From Eunapius fragilis (taxonomy: Eukaryota > Porifera > Demospongiae > Spongillida > Spongillidae): a stretch of 64,000 nucleotides of DNA. This document shows positions 53,456 to 64,000 of the stretch, in pieces. The stretch lies in NCBI GenBank assembly GCA_963681505.1, contig OY811990.1, forward strand, positions 4,380,891 through 4,444,890, read 5' to 3'. The position numbers and the translations under genes were made by a program. Positions within the stretch are counted from its first letter, which is position 1, and each line of letters begins with the position of its first letter. Under the pieces are notes generated by a model. It searched no databases and was not told the DNA's origin. It was given only the letters and a program-made list of their open reading frames with translations.

Positions 53456-55958
53456 CTACACAGAATACTTGAATACAGTGTCAGCACCACAGTTGGCTAC
53501 AACATACAGACTACAACTTGTAGGATTCAGAGCAACACCACAGGGTTCATTGAGATTGCCAACTGTGTGGATCTTGTTTCCCTCAGGATCAAAGATGGAG
53601 AGACATTTGCCACTGCCCTCACAGACAAGGCTGTAACCTCCTTCATCAATTGCTATTCCAGATGAACCCTTTACATCTCCATATGATCTGACATAGGTCC
53701 CCTCTGGTGTGAAGACATTGATAGTGTCAGAACATAAGGCTGCAACATGGATGTTCCCGTGAGGGTCCAAGGCAAGACCCCGTGGATACTTAAAACTCCG
53801 AGCACCAGAGACATTACCATTTATGGTCAATAGCCAGCTGCCATTTTGATCCAATACTACTACCCTGTCATTGCCACTATCAGCAACAATCATCCTATCT
53901 CTTTGGTCAACAATAACTGATGTTGGTCCATTAAACTGTCCCTGACCTGATTCATGTTGGCCAAACTTTTGTAGGAACTGTCCTCCTGTTGTCAGCTTCT
54001 GAATGCGATCATTGCCATAGTCAGCAACATACATCACATCTCCCTTGATGGATATACCACGTGGATATCTGAACTGACCATCACCACTCCCACGACTACC
54101 AATGGTTCTCTTCTCATGACCACCTTGGTCAAACACACGAATACGGTCATCTTTCCAACAGGCTACATAGGTGTCTCCACTGTCATGGATGGCTATACCT
54201 TCTGGACCACCCCTACAACTGATAACTTGCTGGGGGTTACATAAGGTGCTGTAGCTAGGCCTCACACCAAGGTCATGAGGACTGCCCTGTACATGTTCAC
54301 CATCCATTGTGATGAGGAGCTGGAGAGGACCAGTAGTCTGAGGGGTCAGGGTGATGGTGTAGGTACCATCTCCATGTCCTCCACCTTTCCTGGGACAACT
54401 GCTCCATCATGTGACTTGGGCCTCAGCTCAGCCTTCACCTGCAGACCACCATATGGGTACCTCTCTCCCTCTGAGCTCTTGGATTCCACTTTTACACTAT
54501 ACACCATGTCCATTCTGGCTGCTGACTTAGAAGACCATGTGCTTTGTGATGGTGATGGAGGTGAGGCCATTACATGACCAAATATGGAGAGTTCCCTCAT
54601 CAGAGAATCAGTTTGTAGGGTCACATGTATGTCACTGGTAGAGAAGGAGACTCCCTCAACCTTCTTCAGGGTGGCCTTCAGTTCAGTGGGTAGCAGATCT
54701 CCAAGAGCTACCACCTCATGGTCAGTGTGGGTCTGGAGGATGTGGGAGGTCATCTCAGTGTAGCGACCAATCTCATCTTGTATCTTCACTAACTGTTCCT
54801 TCTGGAGGGACAGAGCTGTTGTCTTGGAAAGTAAAATGGCCTCCATCTCTGACAACAGTGTCTTCTTCCTTTCCTCTATGGCTTGGTGGAGCTGTTCAAA
54901 GGCTTGGTTTATGAGCAGTGTGGCATTCTGTCTGGAAGTCTCAACCTGTTCTGCCATCTTGTCTTTGTCACCAATGGCACTGGTCATCTTTGAGGTTATT
55001 TCTTGTGCACACACAAGTGCTTCCCTCATTTCATCTCTGTGGACCTTTGCAATATTACACACATCAGCAAACCTGTGTTGGTTATGAAGAACTGGGGTAC
55101 TGTCTCTGTTGACCAGACACTGGCAGGTCTCACAATAGATTTTAGTTTCATGATGATGTTGCTCAGTTGATGTCATGATGGATGGAAGTAGTCTGACAGA
55201 CTCCTGGTCTAAACCTACCATCTGGTGATGATGGAGTATCTTAATGCGTTTGTGGTGCTCATGACAGAAGGTACAGAGGAACTGACCACATGTACAACAG
55301 AACACCACTGCAGGCCCCTTGCCCCCATCAATACAAGCATCACATGACTTTTCACCACCACTGCCAATCTTGGACATGTACCCAGCCACCTCTACCTCAA
55401 AGCCAAGATGGAGGTTCTGAGGTATAGCATTGACTCCACCCTCTGGTATGGTGATACTTCTCTGACAGGTAGGACACTCCATCTTCTGCTTGTCCCCAGA
55501 CCTCTCTATCTCTGTATGTAGACACTGCCCACAGAAAGAGTGTAGACATTGAAGGATCCTAGGGTCTGTGTAGGGCTTAGAGCACAGCTGACATATGGTG
55601 TGTGGAGGGAAGAGGCCAGACCTGTGGAATAATAGACATGGAGTAATTTAAATTTCGAGAAAGATCTACTCATATGGTGGATATGTGTCTATTGCTGATC
55701 GCCCTGGGAGCGTGCTATGTGTTTTAGTAGCGTACTAATTTAATAATAAAAGCAAGGGGCCTGAATATGTGTGTTCGTGCTTTACCTGCTACTACACGTG
55801 TCATCGTGCTTGGACGATTTCAACGTCACTCGGCCCGATTTTTGGTCCGCTCCACACTCGTCACAAAATGGTTCACCTGGATCGAGATTATTTTGGCACA
55901 GCACACACGTCGGTCGCTGCACAGGTAACATGCTGTTGTGTTGTACTTGGGTTGACAT
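53456..55958 (-). pseudogene. TRIM-NHL copy T7, one frameshift
   Basis: Exon 1 55786-55958 (ATG 55956-55958) and exon 2 53456-55621. All domains are present. One G is missing in CCATCTCCATGTCCTCC at about 54377 (sisters have CATGGTCC), which breaks the filamin domain at EDHGDGT and leads to a stop at 54346. Downstream reading to VFKYSV is open in the other frame. RING has CLHSFC but LPC is LQC. A single missing base may also be a sequence error. Confidence 0.8.
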
Positions 55959-56162
55959 CACTAAAGAACTTCGCGGGTAAATTCACAGATGAGTTTTTTA
56001 AATGCTATATAGGGAACTAATGAAAACAGGTTTTAATCTGGTTCTAAACAGGAATATTCAACCCCTCGTGGTCGCTGTCATTTATCACTTCTGTGCCTGC
56101 CTTTGCGTGCCATTGCAGTGAATGATGTAATGTATCAACACCCTGTGACCAGTAGCTGGTTA

Positions 56163-56257
56163 CGTCCCCAGACCCATGTTACGCAGCAGCGGATGGATTT
56201 CATCACCGCTACGCGAACGGCATCCACTGCTGCGTAACATTGGTCTGGGGACGAGAA
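56163..56257. mobile_element. Short palindromic element, copy 4
   Basis: Almost identical to 10254-10350. Confidence 0.7.
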
Positions 56258-56518
56258 TAACATGTTAGTATACTGATAACGTATGAAGGTGTGTACAGAT
56301 GTGTCAGTGTAGATCAAGAATGAGGCTGTGGAGAAGGTATGTAATAATATGATTGTGCACGTTACAAGGATTCTGTATCAAGTTAATTCCATATGATGGT
56401 AGGTAAAGTTAGTACCTGATTAAGCAGGTCTAGAAATTCTATATAAAGTAGGCATACAATGTACTGTGTGTGACTCCATGTCTTGGTAACACCTGGACTA
56501 TTACAGCTCTGGTGGTAC

Positions 56519-56588
56519 ACAGAAGGTACAGAGGAACTGACCACATGTACAACGGAACATTACTGCAGGCCCCTTGCCCCCATCAATA
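56519..56588 (-). pseudogene. Relic of TRIM first B-box region
   Basis: Same scrap as at 6034, with AACGGAACATTACTGC changes. Confidence 0.55.
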
Positions 56589-56639
56589 GATCTACTCCTC
56601 TAGTTATATGATGATGTGTTTTATCTTCAAGGTGACCTC

Positions 56640-57180
56640 TTTGTTTAAAGGATTATTTACAAGTGTCTCCATGCCCACATCACATCTACGTACCAGACCC
56701 ATCACGGGAAAGTCAAGTACACCAACCCCAGATGAGGTTCAACCAGTGAAAGGACAGCCGTAACCAAGGGCAGAGATGGAGGAGTGAAGATTCACACGTG
56801 ACATGTTACAACTGCAACAATCGTGGCCACATCACGTCGAGGTGTCCAAACAAGGCATTGTACTGCGGGCTGAGGATGCACATGACTCAACGTTGGAAAG
56901 GAGCGGTGGGGTGGAAGGGAAGTATGTCAAAGACATCCTTTTGGATATGGGATGTTCAAAGACTCTTGTCCATCACAAACTGGTTCCAGAACGCAAGGTG
57001 TGATCTGGAGAGGTTGCTACAATTAATTGATACCTGAAGAAATCCTCACAGACCAAGGCAGCAACTTCATGTCCCAGCTATTGTTTGAGATTTATCAACT
57101 TCTACATGTACACCAGTTCATATCAGAGCATATTTCTCAGAAGGAGGTGTGGAGGAAGAGGCTGAAGAGGAAGACATGTA
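56640..57180 (+). mobile_element. Gypsy remnant B, deletion derivative 2
   Basis: Same internal join (CAATTAATTGATACCTGAAG) as 6170-6573, but continues as integrase (CAGCAACTTCATGTCCC) and ends in the MITE, as the long copy does. Confidence 0.75.
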
Positions 57181-57345
57181 AATAAAAACATTCTCTACGA
57201 GAAAGTTGGTGGGATATATGATTTGCAGGCAATTGGTGGTGTAAAAAGCAAGGAAACAAGGTCTTATCAGAAGGGAAAATGTAATAGTCCTATAATTACA
57301 GCACATTGTAGGCATATATTGTTTCTGTGCTAAATATAGGAGGTT
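57176..57345. mobile_element. Foldback MITE family 1, left part
   Basis: ACATGTAAATAAAAACATTC to GTGCTAAATATAGG, then abruptly gypsy RNase H sequence. Confidence 0.75.
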
Positions 57346-57735
57346 GAAAGCCTTGCTGTGTGCCAACCGGGTGTTACGGAGCCCAGACCTTGTGAAAGAG
57401 TTTATCTTTGCAAACGGATGCATCTGAGTTTGGTGTTGGTGCAGTTCTGAGCCAAATAGACGACACAGGGTCAGACCACCCAGTCGCCTATTACAGTAAG
57501 AAACTCCTCCCAAGAGAGCAGAGATACTCTACAGTTGAGAAGGAGTGCTTGGCCACATAGCTGGCCACGCAGGCATTTAGGGTATACCTCCTGGGCAGAC
57601 CTTTTGTGACACAAACTGATCATAGAGCACTCGAGTGGCTCGACAAACTACGTGAGAATAATGCCTCTACTACTCCTTCTACAGCCCTTCCAATTCCAAG
57701 TGCAACACCGGCCTGGAAAGGAAAACGGAAATGCC
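57346..57735 (+). mobile_element. Gypsy RNase H fragment
   Basis: Reads DASEFGVGAVLSQIDDTGSD, HPVAYYSKKLLPREQRYSTV and VTQTDHRALEWLDKLRENN with stops near 57430 and 57560. It begins in the connection before RNase H and ends before integrase. Family B or a relative. Confidence 0.75.
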
Positions 57736-58139
57736 GATTCCCTGTCCAGGTCTATGACAAATTAGATTTTGTTGAGGAGAAGGGTGAGGGGATGTGATGG
57801 ACTGGGGACTCAATTACCTGTATGCAGTGCGGCTCCTATTGCTACGGCGGCCTGACCTCTAGGTCAGCCGGCCTATTCATGTGTATGCGAATATATGTGC
57901 ATGTCCAGGCCTACGACAAAATAAACTTAGCCTCGAGTGTGTCAGTCATGGCGTGGGTGGCCCGTAACAGTATGAGGCTAGTGGTGGTTGGTTTTGTTAT
58001 GTATGCATGTGTGTGTGAGTGTCCCCTCATAAGATGTCCTTTGCTTTCATGGTTTTATGGTTTCAGTTGCTTTCTTAAAAGCAAACAGAGTTGTGCCTAT
58101 GATAGCAGATTGGAAATATCTCTACCATTGGTTTAGGTG

Positions 58140-58345
58140 ATGTTGGAGGTGTTGCCATGGTTAAAGATGGCAGACCAGGTGGTGGGCCATTCTTCTGTGT
58201 ATGCCTTACCCCCAAGCCCTCAGCCATAAGTGAACCAGCAGCAGCCATTGTGGTCATTTGGTACAGCTGTGACTTGGCTTTGAGGAGTGAGTGAAGGTGC
58301 ATGTGGTGATGGTCATACATCTGTATGGTATCCTGGCCAGTCATA
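58140..58345. other. Conserved segment of unknown function, copy 2
   Basis: Matches 31030-31215 with an extra 40 bp. Precedes the ephrin-like exon of M7. Confidence 0.35.
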
Positions 58346-58531
58346 CTCCATGTTATGCATGCCTATACCTCATGCACACCTCCCCTCATGCACACCTATC
58401 CTCTACACCCACACAATTCTCTGTATGTACCCTCATCCCCATCCACCCCACCCACCCTACTCCCCATCCATCCCACCCAATCTCCTCCCATCCCAAATTC
58501 TTCACCCCTTTACAAAGTTCCTTATCCCCAG

Positions 58532-58723
58532 ACTGTCCCCTCCAATGCGACAAATGTGGTGACGGTCTCTACTTTCCATCAATGACATCATCGCGATGTC
58601 AGCCCTGCCCCCAGGGGACGTGGAGGAAGGCTGGCTTGGACTATAGCTCATGTGTACAATGTCCTTCCAACACCAACACAGCATCATTAGGTGCCTCTGT
58701 GCCTACAGATTGTAAGGCTCCAG
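58532..58723 (+). CDS. Ephrin-receptor-like Cys-rich exon (M7), intact
   Basis: 192 bp between CCCCAG and G/GTGTGT, phase 1-1. It encodes CPLQCDKCGDGLYFPSM, CQPCPQGTWRKAGLDYSSC and CPSNTNTASLGASVPTDC, the pattern of the GCC2/GCC3 (ephrin-receptor-like) domain found in extracellular and receptor proteins. It is the first recognisable exon of the mosaic gene on the plus strand; no upstream signal-peptide exon could be identified. Confidence 0.75.
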
Positions 58724-58831
58724 GTGTGTTGTGTGTGTGTATGAGTGTGTGTATGAGTGTGTACATGTGTGTATGTGTGTGTACATGTGTGTGTGTGCTG
58801 CCATCATGTTGTGGTCTGGTCTCTCCCCCAG

Positions 58832-59059
58832 TGTGCTCTGAAGGGAAGTTCTACTCTGAGTGTGGCCCAGTCTGCCGACCAACATGTGCCAACCCCACCC
58901 CCCCTGATGGCTGTCCCACACAATGCGTGCAGGGATGCTTCTGTCCCCCCAACATGGTGGAGTATAATGGAGACTGCATCATGGCATCAAACTGCACCAT
59001 CTCCACCCTCCCCCCTCCTCCTAGACCTCCCATCATCGTGGCAACCAACTTCACATCTG
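58832..59059 (+). CDS. TIL-1 exon (M7), intact
   Basis: 228 bp between CCCCCAG and G/GTTAGT, phase 1-1. Ten cysteines in TIL spacing (CSEGKFYSECGPVCRPTC, CPTQCVQGCFCPP, CIMASNC) and a proline-rich tail (PPPPRPPIIVA). Probably an extracellular protease-inhibitor-like module. Confidence 0.8.
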
Positions 59060-59374
59060 GTTAGTTACTTCTTATGTCAGTAGTCCTTGCAAAGGAATTC
59101 ATAACTCGCTATAGAATCATGATGCCGTTGATATCAAAATGCATGTAATGATTCGGCATTTTATCTTCGCTGGTCAGCAGCCCGCTGAACTGATACATTG
59201 AAATACCTTATTTTCGTTAGGGTTTTGGAATTGGCGCCATATTTATTTAAAGAAGATGAAACATTCTTATAGGTAGATGGAATATTGGAGGCAGAGGTGG
59301 TGTAAAATGGAAGGTTTTGGGGAAAAGAAATATACGAAATCAAACAAATATTTTTCACATTTTCACGTGTACAC

Positions 59375-59480
59375 GTATACAAAATATTCTGTCTCCCTCA
59401 AAACCTTTTTCCCTTTAGCCATCACCCAATTCCTATATCCCACCAACTTTCTTGTTTAGAGAAAGATTTTATTTATGATT
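59375..59480. mobile_element. MITE family 1, right arm
   Basis: Same arm, at the same place in the TIL-1/Ig intron, as 25780-25880. Confidence 0.55.
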
Positions 59481-59565
59481 AGAAAAGGGGAGGGGTGAGG
59501 GTGTTAGTGTGAGGATGTGGGAGGGGTGTGGTACTGGTAGCTTATCATGTTCCTGGTCACATCAG

Positions 59566-59862
59566 GTGAGGTCTCTGTCACCATTGGTTACGACATAAGG
59601 GTGTATGAAGGAGTGAACATCACCATAGACTGCTCTCCATTGGTTGAACAAAGCCCTGAAGGAAGCATCCATTGGTACACACAGCTCATCAACCCACGAG
59701 CACTGATCAGAAACATGCAAGAGCTCCCCATACCAGCTGTTGACACCATACAACTGGTGGTGCCCAGTACATCCATACCCAATTTCCTCCAGGTGTCCTT
59801 CAGATGTGAGGTGTGCACAGTGTCACAGTGCTGGAGCGACAACTCCATCATCTCTGTTGTCA
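59566..59862 (+). CDS. Ig-like exon (M7), intact
   Basis: 297 bp from ACATCAG to A/GTAAGT, phase 1-1. Begins EVSVTIGYDIRVYEGVNITI, with Cys in ITIDC, Trp in IHWYTQL and Cys in FRCEVC; two more cysteines (CEVC, SQCW) suggest an extra disulfide. Ig modules of this kind mediate adhesion or recognition outside the cell. It is the reference for the truncated copies at 993, 6574, 25981 and 52064. Confidence 0.8.
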
Positions 59863-59879
59863 GTAAGTGGACCTTCACC

Positions 59880-59907
59880 ACTCTCTCTCTCTCTCTCTCT
59901 CTCTTTC

Positions 59908-59995
<88 letters not shown>

Positions 59996-60050
59996 TCTCT
60001 CTCTATCTATCTATCTATCTATCTATCTCCCTCTCTCTCTTTCACGAATA
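59880..60050. repeat. (CT)n tract with (CTAT)n
   Basis: Follows the Ig donor as in other units. Confidence 0.9.
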
Positions 60051-60356
60051 ACTAACTCATCTCACCTCTCTTCATCCTTTGGGCTAAATAGCAACGTCTG
60101 TAACTGACGTAACTATTAGACCAAACAATTCTGATGATGTAACACAAAGGGGTGTGGACTAACTAAGCCACACCCTACCAGATCCTACTCACAACCTAAC
60201 ATTTCTGATATATGCATGATAAAAATAATATGCACAATAAACACGTAACAAATGGCATGTACATACATGAAAATGGTCCAATTTGCAAAGATATCAGTAT
60301 GTAGATCAATGCACAAACACACACATCCTAACAGTTTACTTTTCCCTCCCTCCCAG

Positions 60357-60616
60357 CAATCCCACCTCCACCACCCCCAACCCTCCCTCCTCCCACCTTC
60401 TCTCCATCAAGCTGCCCCCCGGGGAGGGTCTTCAAGGAGTGTGGCAGTGCCTGCCCCCCCCCCCCACCTGTGTGGGCAAAGCCTTGGCCTGCATAGAGGT
60501 GTGTGTGGCTGGGTGCTTCTGCCCCAGTGGGCTAGTGGAGGATGGTGGGCAGTGTGTGCACCCTGAGAAGTGCAGGGACTCCAACTCCTCACCACTGGTG
60601 CTGCTAGCACAACCTC
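60357..60616 (+). pseudogene. Proline-rich + TIL-2 exon (M7), damaged
   Basis: Acceptor CCTCCCAG is fine. A C run near 60453 has about five extra bases (frameshift inside CGSACPPTC), and the donor GT of sister copies is AT here (CCTCATAAGT). Either change should disable the exon. Confidence 0.75.
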
Positions 60617-60689
60617 ATAAGTGACATACACATGTCTCCATTGACGGGCTGTGAATACTGTGCTATCCTCACACACTACACACATACAC

Positions 60690-60712
60690 ACACACAAAAC
60701 ACACACACACAC

Positions 60713-60760
<48 letters not shown>
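60690..60760. repeat. (CA)n tract before the Kunitz exon
   Basis: CA repeat with CATA interruptions ending CAG. Confidence 0.85.
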
Positions 60761-60763
<3 letters not shown>

Positions 60764-60927
60764 TCTGCCAGCTGAAACAGGACCCTGGTCCATGCAGTGA
60801 TGAGATCAGAATGTTCACTTACAACCCTAGCACATCCCAGTGTGATGTATTCATGTATGGAGGTTGCCTAAGCAATGGCAACAGGTTTACCACAGAGAAA
60901 TCCTGCCTGGACACATGCTCTACATAA
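60761..60927 (+). CDS. Terminal Kunitz exon (M7), intact
   Basis: Encodes EFCQLKQDPGPCSDEIR, MFTYNPSTSQCDVFMYGGC and FTTEKSCLDTCST-stop, with all six Kunitz cysteines. At the reactive loop the residue after the second cysteine (P1) is Ser and the next is Asp, not the Lys/Arg-Ala of trypsin inhibitors, so serine-protease specificity is changed or lost. As the last exon it closes the mosaic protein. Confidence 0.8.
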
Positions 60928-61017
60928 AAGCACACCCAAACAAGACTTATGTAGCTGCAAGTAACAAACTACAGCACCATTGGTTTACTGAGATGATTTA
61001 CTGATGTGAGCATATGG

Positions 61018-61171
61018 TTACTTCCTTAACCTCATGTGATAGTCATACTAGGTGGTGGTTGGGTGGGAAGTACTTCCTATAGAAGTCCAGGCAGTAGCTC
61101 TCAGCCTTGAAGCCAAACTTCTGGTACTTGATCACAGATACTTGAAGGGTCATGTCCTTACCACTGGTCCC
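61018..61171 (-). pseudogene. Gene X last exon, 5-bp deletion
   Basis: CATACTAGGTGG lacks TAGACAG-type bases of sister copies, shifting the frame five codons before MRLRK. Confidence 0.45.
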
Positions 61172-61289
61172 TTAGGAGAGTCAGGAGGGTGCGGGCTGTG
61201 GGGAGGGGGGGAAGGTGGTGTGGCACCACAGGGAACTCCAGGGGGCTGTGGGGAGAGGGAGGATGACAGCTGCTATAGGACCTCTTGGG

Positions 61290-61454
61290 TAGGGACAGGC
61301 ACTGCTTTGGCTTGGGTGTCTCTGGGAGGACTGGGGACTGGACAATCTTAGCAATGGTCTATGGTGCTAACATGGAGAGGAACATGTGCTAAGCCAGGCC
61401 ACACCTCTCTTTGCTGTGGACTGCCTGGACCCTGGTGTTGGGCGGGGCCACCTT
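61290..61454 (-). pseudogene. Gene X internal exon, with stop
   Basis: Acceptor CCCTTACAG; TAG at the usual position. Confidence 0.4.
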
Positions 61455-61780
61455 CTGTAAGGGACCACCAACCATGTTATCACAGGAACAGACTGGAAAC
61501 TCGATATTTTATACCACTGGTACCTAGGGGAGTCAGGGTGTGTGGAGGCTGTGTGAAGGGAAAGGTGTGGCACTGCAGGGGACATTTGGCTAGCCAGGCC
61601 ACACCCCTTAGCTGTGGACTGCCTGGTGTAGGGTTTCTATGATATCACCTGGCTTCCTTGGGGCAGACTGGGACCACCAATTGTTTTGCTTCCTTACAGA
61701 CTGTAATTTACTTTTTAAATTTTACTCATAACGTCAGTTTCCATCTGACCAGCAACTGCTAGAGCTTCAAATCATCCTCT

Positions 61781-61794
61781 GTTGCCATAGCAAC
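61781..61794. promoter_or_regulatory. RFX X-box-like palindrome
   Basis: GTTGCCATAGCAAC, with a second perfect copy at 61914-61927, 43 bp beyond the T8 stop. Confidence 0.5.
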
Positions 61795-61969
61795 ACACGA
61801 TCCCAACCATGCATCCCCCACACTTTATGCCTTACATCATCACTTACATAGCTAGGCCTAGGAGGTCATGTGGACTGCCCAGTATAACATACATCATGAT
61901 AAAACCCTCGTCTGTTGCCATAGCAACATTCATGTTATGTATTAATACTACATCATCATTACATCATCA

Positions 61970-64000
61970 CTACACAGAATACTTCAATACCGTGTCAGCA
62001 ACATAGTTGGCTACATACAGACTACCACTTATAGGATCCAGAGCAACACCACGGGGTGCATAGAGATTGCCAACTGTGTGGATCTCGTTTCCCTGAGGAT
62101 CAAAGATGGAGAGACAATTGCCACTGCACTCACAGACAAGGCTGTAACCTTCTTCATCAATTGCTATTCCAGTTGGACCCTTTACATCTCCATATGATCT
62201 GACATAGGTCCCCTCTGGTGTGAAGACTTTGATGGTGTTAGAACCATTGGCTGCAACATGGATGTTCCCTTGAGGGTCCAAGGCAAGACCCCATGGATCC
62301 TTAAAACCCTGAGCACTAGAGACATAACCATTCATGGTCAATAGCCAGCTGCCATTTTGATCCAATATTACTACCCTGTGGTTGCCACTGTCAGCAACAA
62401 TCATCCTATCTCTTTGGTCAACAATAACAGATGTTGGTCCATTAAACTGTCCCTGACCTGATCCATGTTGGCCAAACTTTTGTAGGAACTGTCCTCCTGT
62501 TGTCAGCTTCTGAATGCGATCATTGCCGTATTCAGCAACATACACCACATCTCCCTTGATGGATATACCACCTGGTCCATTGAACTGACCATGACCACTC
62601 CCACCACTACCTATGGTTCTCTTCTCATGACCACCTTGGTCAAACACACGAATACAGTTATCATTCCAACTGGATACATAGATGTCTCCACTGTCATGGA
62701 TGGCTATACCTTTTGGACCACCCCTACAACTGATAACTTGCTGGGGGTTACGTAAGGTTTTGTAGCTAGGCCTCACATCAAGGTCATGAGGACTGCCCTG
62801 TACATGTTCACCATCCATTGTGATGAGGAGCTGGTGAGGACCAGCAGCCTGAGGGGTGAGGGTGATGGTGTAGGTACCATCTCCATGGTCCTTTACCTTT
62901 CCTGGGACAACTGCTCCATCATGTGACTTGGCCCTTAGCTCAGCCTTCACCTGCAGACCACCATATGGGTACCTCTCTCCCTCTGAGCTCTTGGTCTCCA
63001 CTTTTACACTATACACCTTGTCCATCCTGGCTGCTGACTTAGAAGACCATGTGTTTTGTGATGGAGATGGAGGTGAGGCCATTACATGACCAAACATGGA
63101 GAGTTCCTTCATCAGAGAATCAGTTTGTAGGGTCACACGTATGTCACTGGTAGAGAGGGAGACTCCCTCAGCCTTCTTCAGGGTGGCCTTCAGTTCAGTG
63201 GGTAGCAGATCTCCAAGAGCTACCACCTCATGATCAGTGTGGGTCTGGAGGATGTGGGAGGTCATCTCAGTGTAGCGACCAATCTCATCTTGTATCTTCA
63301 CTAACTGTTCCTTCTGGAGGGACATAGCTGTTGTCTTGGAAAGTGAAATGGCCTCCATCTCTGACAACAGTGTCTTCTTCCTTTCCTCTATGGCTTGGTG
63401 GAGCTGTTCAAAGGCTTGGTTAATGAGCAGTGTGGCATTCTCTCTGGAAGTCTCAACCTGTTCTGCCATCTTGTTTTTGTCACCAATGGCACTGGTCAGC
63501 TTTGAGGTCATTTCATGTGCACACACAAGTGCTTCTCTCATTTCATCTCTGCGGACCATTGCAATATTACCAACATCAGCAAACCTGTGTTGGTTATGAA
63601 GAACTGGGGCACTGTCTCTGTTGACCAGACACTGGCAGGTCTCACAATAGATTTTAGTTTCATGATGATGTTGTTCAGTTGATGTCATGATGGATGGAAG
63701 TAGTCTGACAGACTCCTGGTCTAGTCCAACCATTTGGTGATGATGGAATATTTTACTGCTCTTGTGGTGCTCATGACACAAGGTACAGAGGAACTGACCA
63801 CATGTACAACAGAACACCACTGCAGGCCCCTTGCCCCCATGCAGACAAGCATCACATGACTTTTCACCACCACTGCCAATCTTGGACATATACCCAGCCA
63901 CCTCTACCTCAAAGCCAAGATGGAGGTTCTGAGGTATAGCATTGACTGCACCCTCTGGTATGGTGATACTTCTCTGACAGGTATGACACTCCATCTTCTG
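61970..64000 (-). CDS. TRIM-NHL copy T8, open, 5' end outside window
   Basis: Open from the right window edge (QKMECHTCQRSIT, last RING cysteines; CPTC is CHTC here) through B-box regions, coiled coil, filamin and six NHL blades to VLKYSV-stop, 676 residues in view. No lesion seen. Exon 1 and most of the RING must lie right of the window. NHL loops differ from T3 and T5 (for example SSWNDNCIRV, AEYGND, AANGSNT, NYVAD). Confidence 0.85.
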   Translation of the reverse strand, partial: QKMECHTCQRSITIPEGAVNAIPQNLHLGFEVEVAGYMSKIGSGGEKSCDACLHGGKGPAVVFCCTCGQFLCTLCHEHHKSSKIFHHHQMVGLDQESVRLLPSIMTSTEQHHHETKIYCETCQCLVNRDSAPVLHNQHRFADVGNIAMVRRDEMREALVCAHEMTSKLTSAIGDKNKMAEQVETSRENATLLINQAFEQLHQAIEERKKTLLSEMEAISLSKTTAMSLQKEQLVKIQDEIGRYTEMTSHILQTHTDHEVVALGDLLPTELKATLKKAEGVSLSTSDIRVTLQTDSLMKELSMFGHVMASPPSPSQNTWSSKSAARMDKVYSVKVETKSSEGERYPYGGLQVKAELRAKSHDGAVVPGKVKDHGDGTYTITLTPQAAGPHQLLITMDGEHVQGSPHDLDVRPSYKTLRNPQQVISCRGGPKGIAIHDSGDIYVSSWNDNCIRVFDQGGHEKRTIGSGGSGHGQFNGPGGISIKGDVVYVAEYGNDRIQKLTTGGQFLQKFGQHGSGQGQFNGPTSVIVDQRDRMIVADSGNHRVVILDQNGSWLLTMNGYVSSAQGFKDPWGLALDPQGNIHVAANGSNTIKVFTPEGTYVRSYGDVKGPTGIAIDEEGYSLVCECSGNCLSIFDPQGNEIHTVGNLYAPRGVALDPISGSLYVANYVADTVLKYSV

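Overview
The window looks like nuclear DNA of an early-branching animal, most likely a demosponge of the Amphimedon type (inferred; no species-specific marker was read). Reasons: short introns with GT..AG borders, animal-type modular proteins built from phase 1-1 exons, several Ty3/gypsy and R2-type retroelements, foldback MITEs, and long CT, CA and G/C simple repeats. No prokaryotic operon, tRNA, rRNA or CRISPR array was seen.

The backbone is a tandem array of a roughly 5-8 kb unit. Each unit holds on the minus strand a TRIM-NHL gene (RING, two B-box regions, coiled coil, filamin domain, six-bladed NHL propeller, with a separate first exon carrying a small C-x2-C / C-x2-C zinc ribbon), and on the plus strand exons of a secreted-type mosaic protein (ephrin-receptor-like, TIL, Ig-like, proline-rich+TIL, Kunitz). 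Between the 3' ends of the two genes lie minus-strand exons of a third, unrecognised gene, next to palindromic RFX X-box-like sites. Eight TRIM copies are visible. T1 (1-992) is a fragment, T2 (2936-5453) has a stop and a frameshift, T3 (7530-10049) is open, T4 (28042-30130) has lost its RING and has two frameshifts, T5 (34047-36543) is complete, T6 (42654-45159) has one stop, T7 (53456-55958) has one frameshift, and T8 (61970-64000) is open to the window edge. No mosaic-gene copy in the window is intact.

The array is split by mobile DNA. 10579-14955 is a full-length, apparently young Ty3/gypsy element with 178-bp LTRs, a 5-bp target duplication and one intact Gag-Pol frame. 15150-24305 is a graveyard: gypsy remnants B, C and D (D nested in C), foldback MITEs, and a 1194-bp element with perfect 101-bp terminal inverted repeats and a 9-bp target duplication that carries a truncated RecQ-like helicase ORF. 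37.0-39.0 kb is minisatellite DNA. 39425-40937 is a decayed ferritin-like (VioB-type) gene. 47.2-51.5 kb holds R2-like non-LTR fragments whose C-terminal parts show the CCHC plus RPD...D signature of a restriction-like endonuclease.

The most interesting signal is the contrast within the TRIM copies. The RING-to-filamin part is almost uniform (T2 and T3 share a ~1.1 kb stretch that I read as identical), while the NHL propeller differs at the same few loop positions in every blade. That is the pattern expected of a diversifying recognition surface on a conserved E3-ligase chassis, sitting head-to-head with genes for protease-inhibitor/Ig mosaic proteins.
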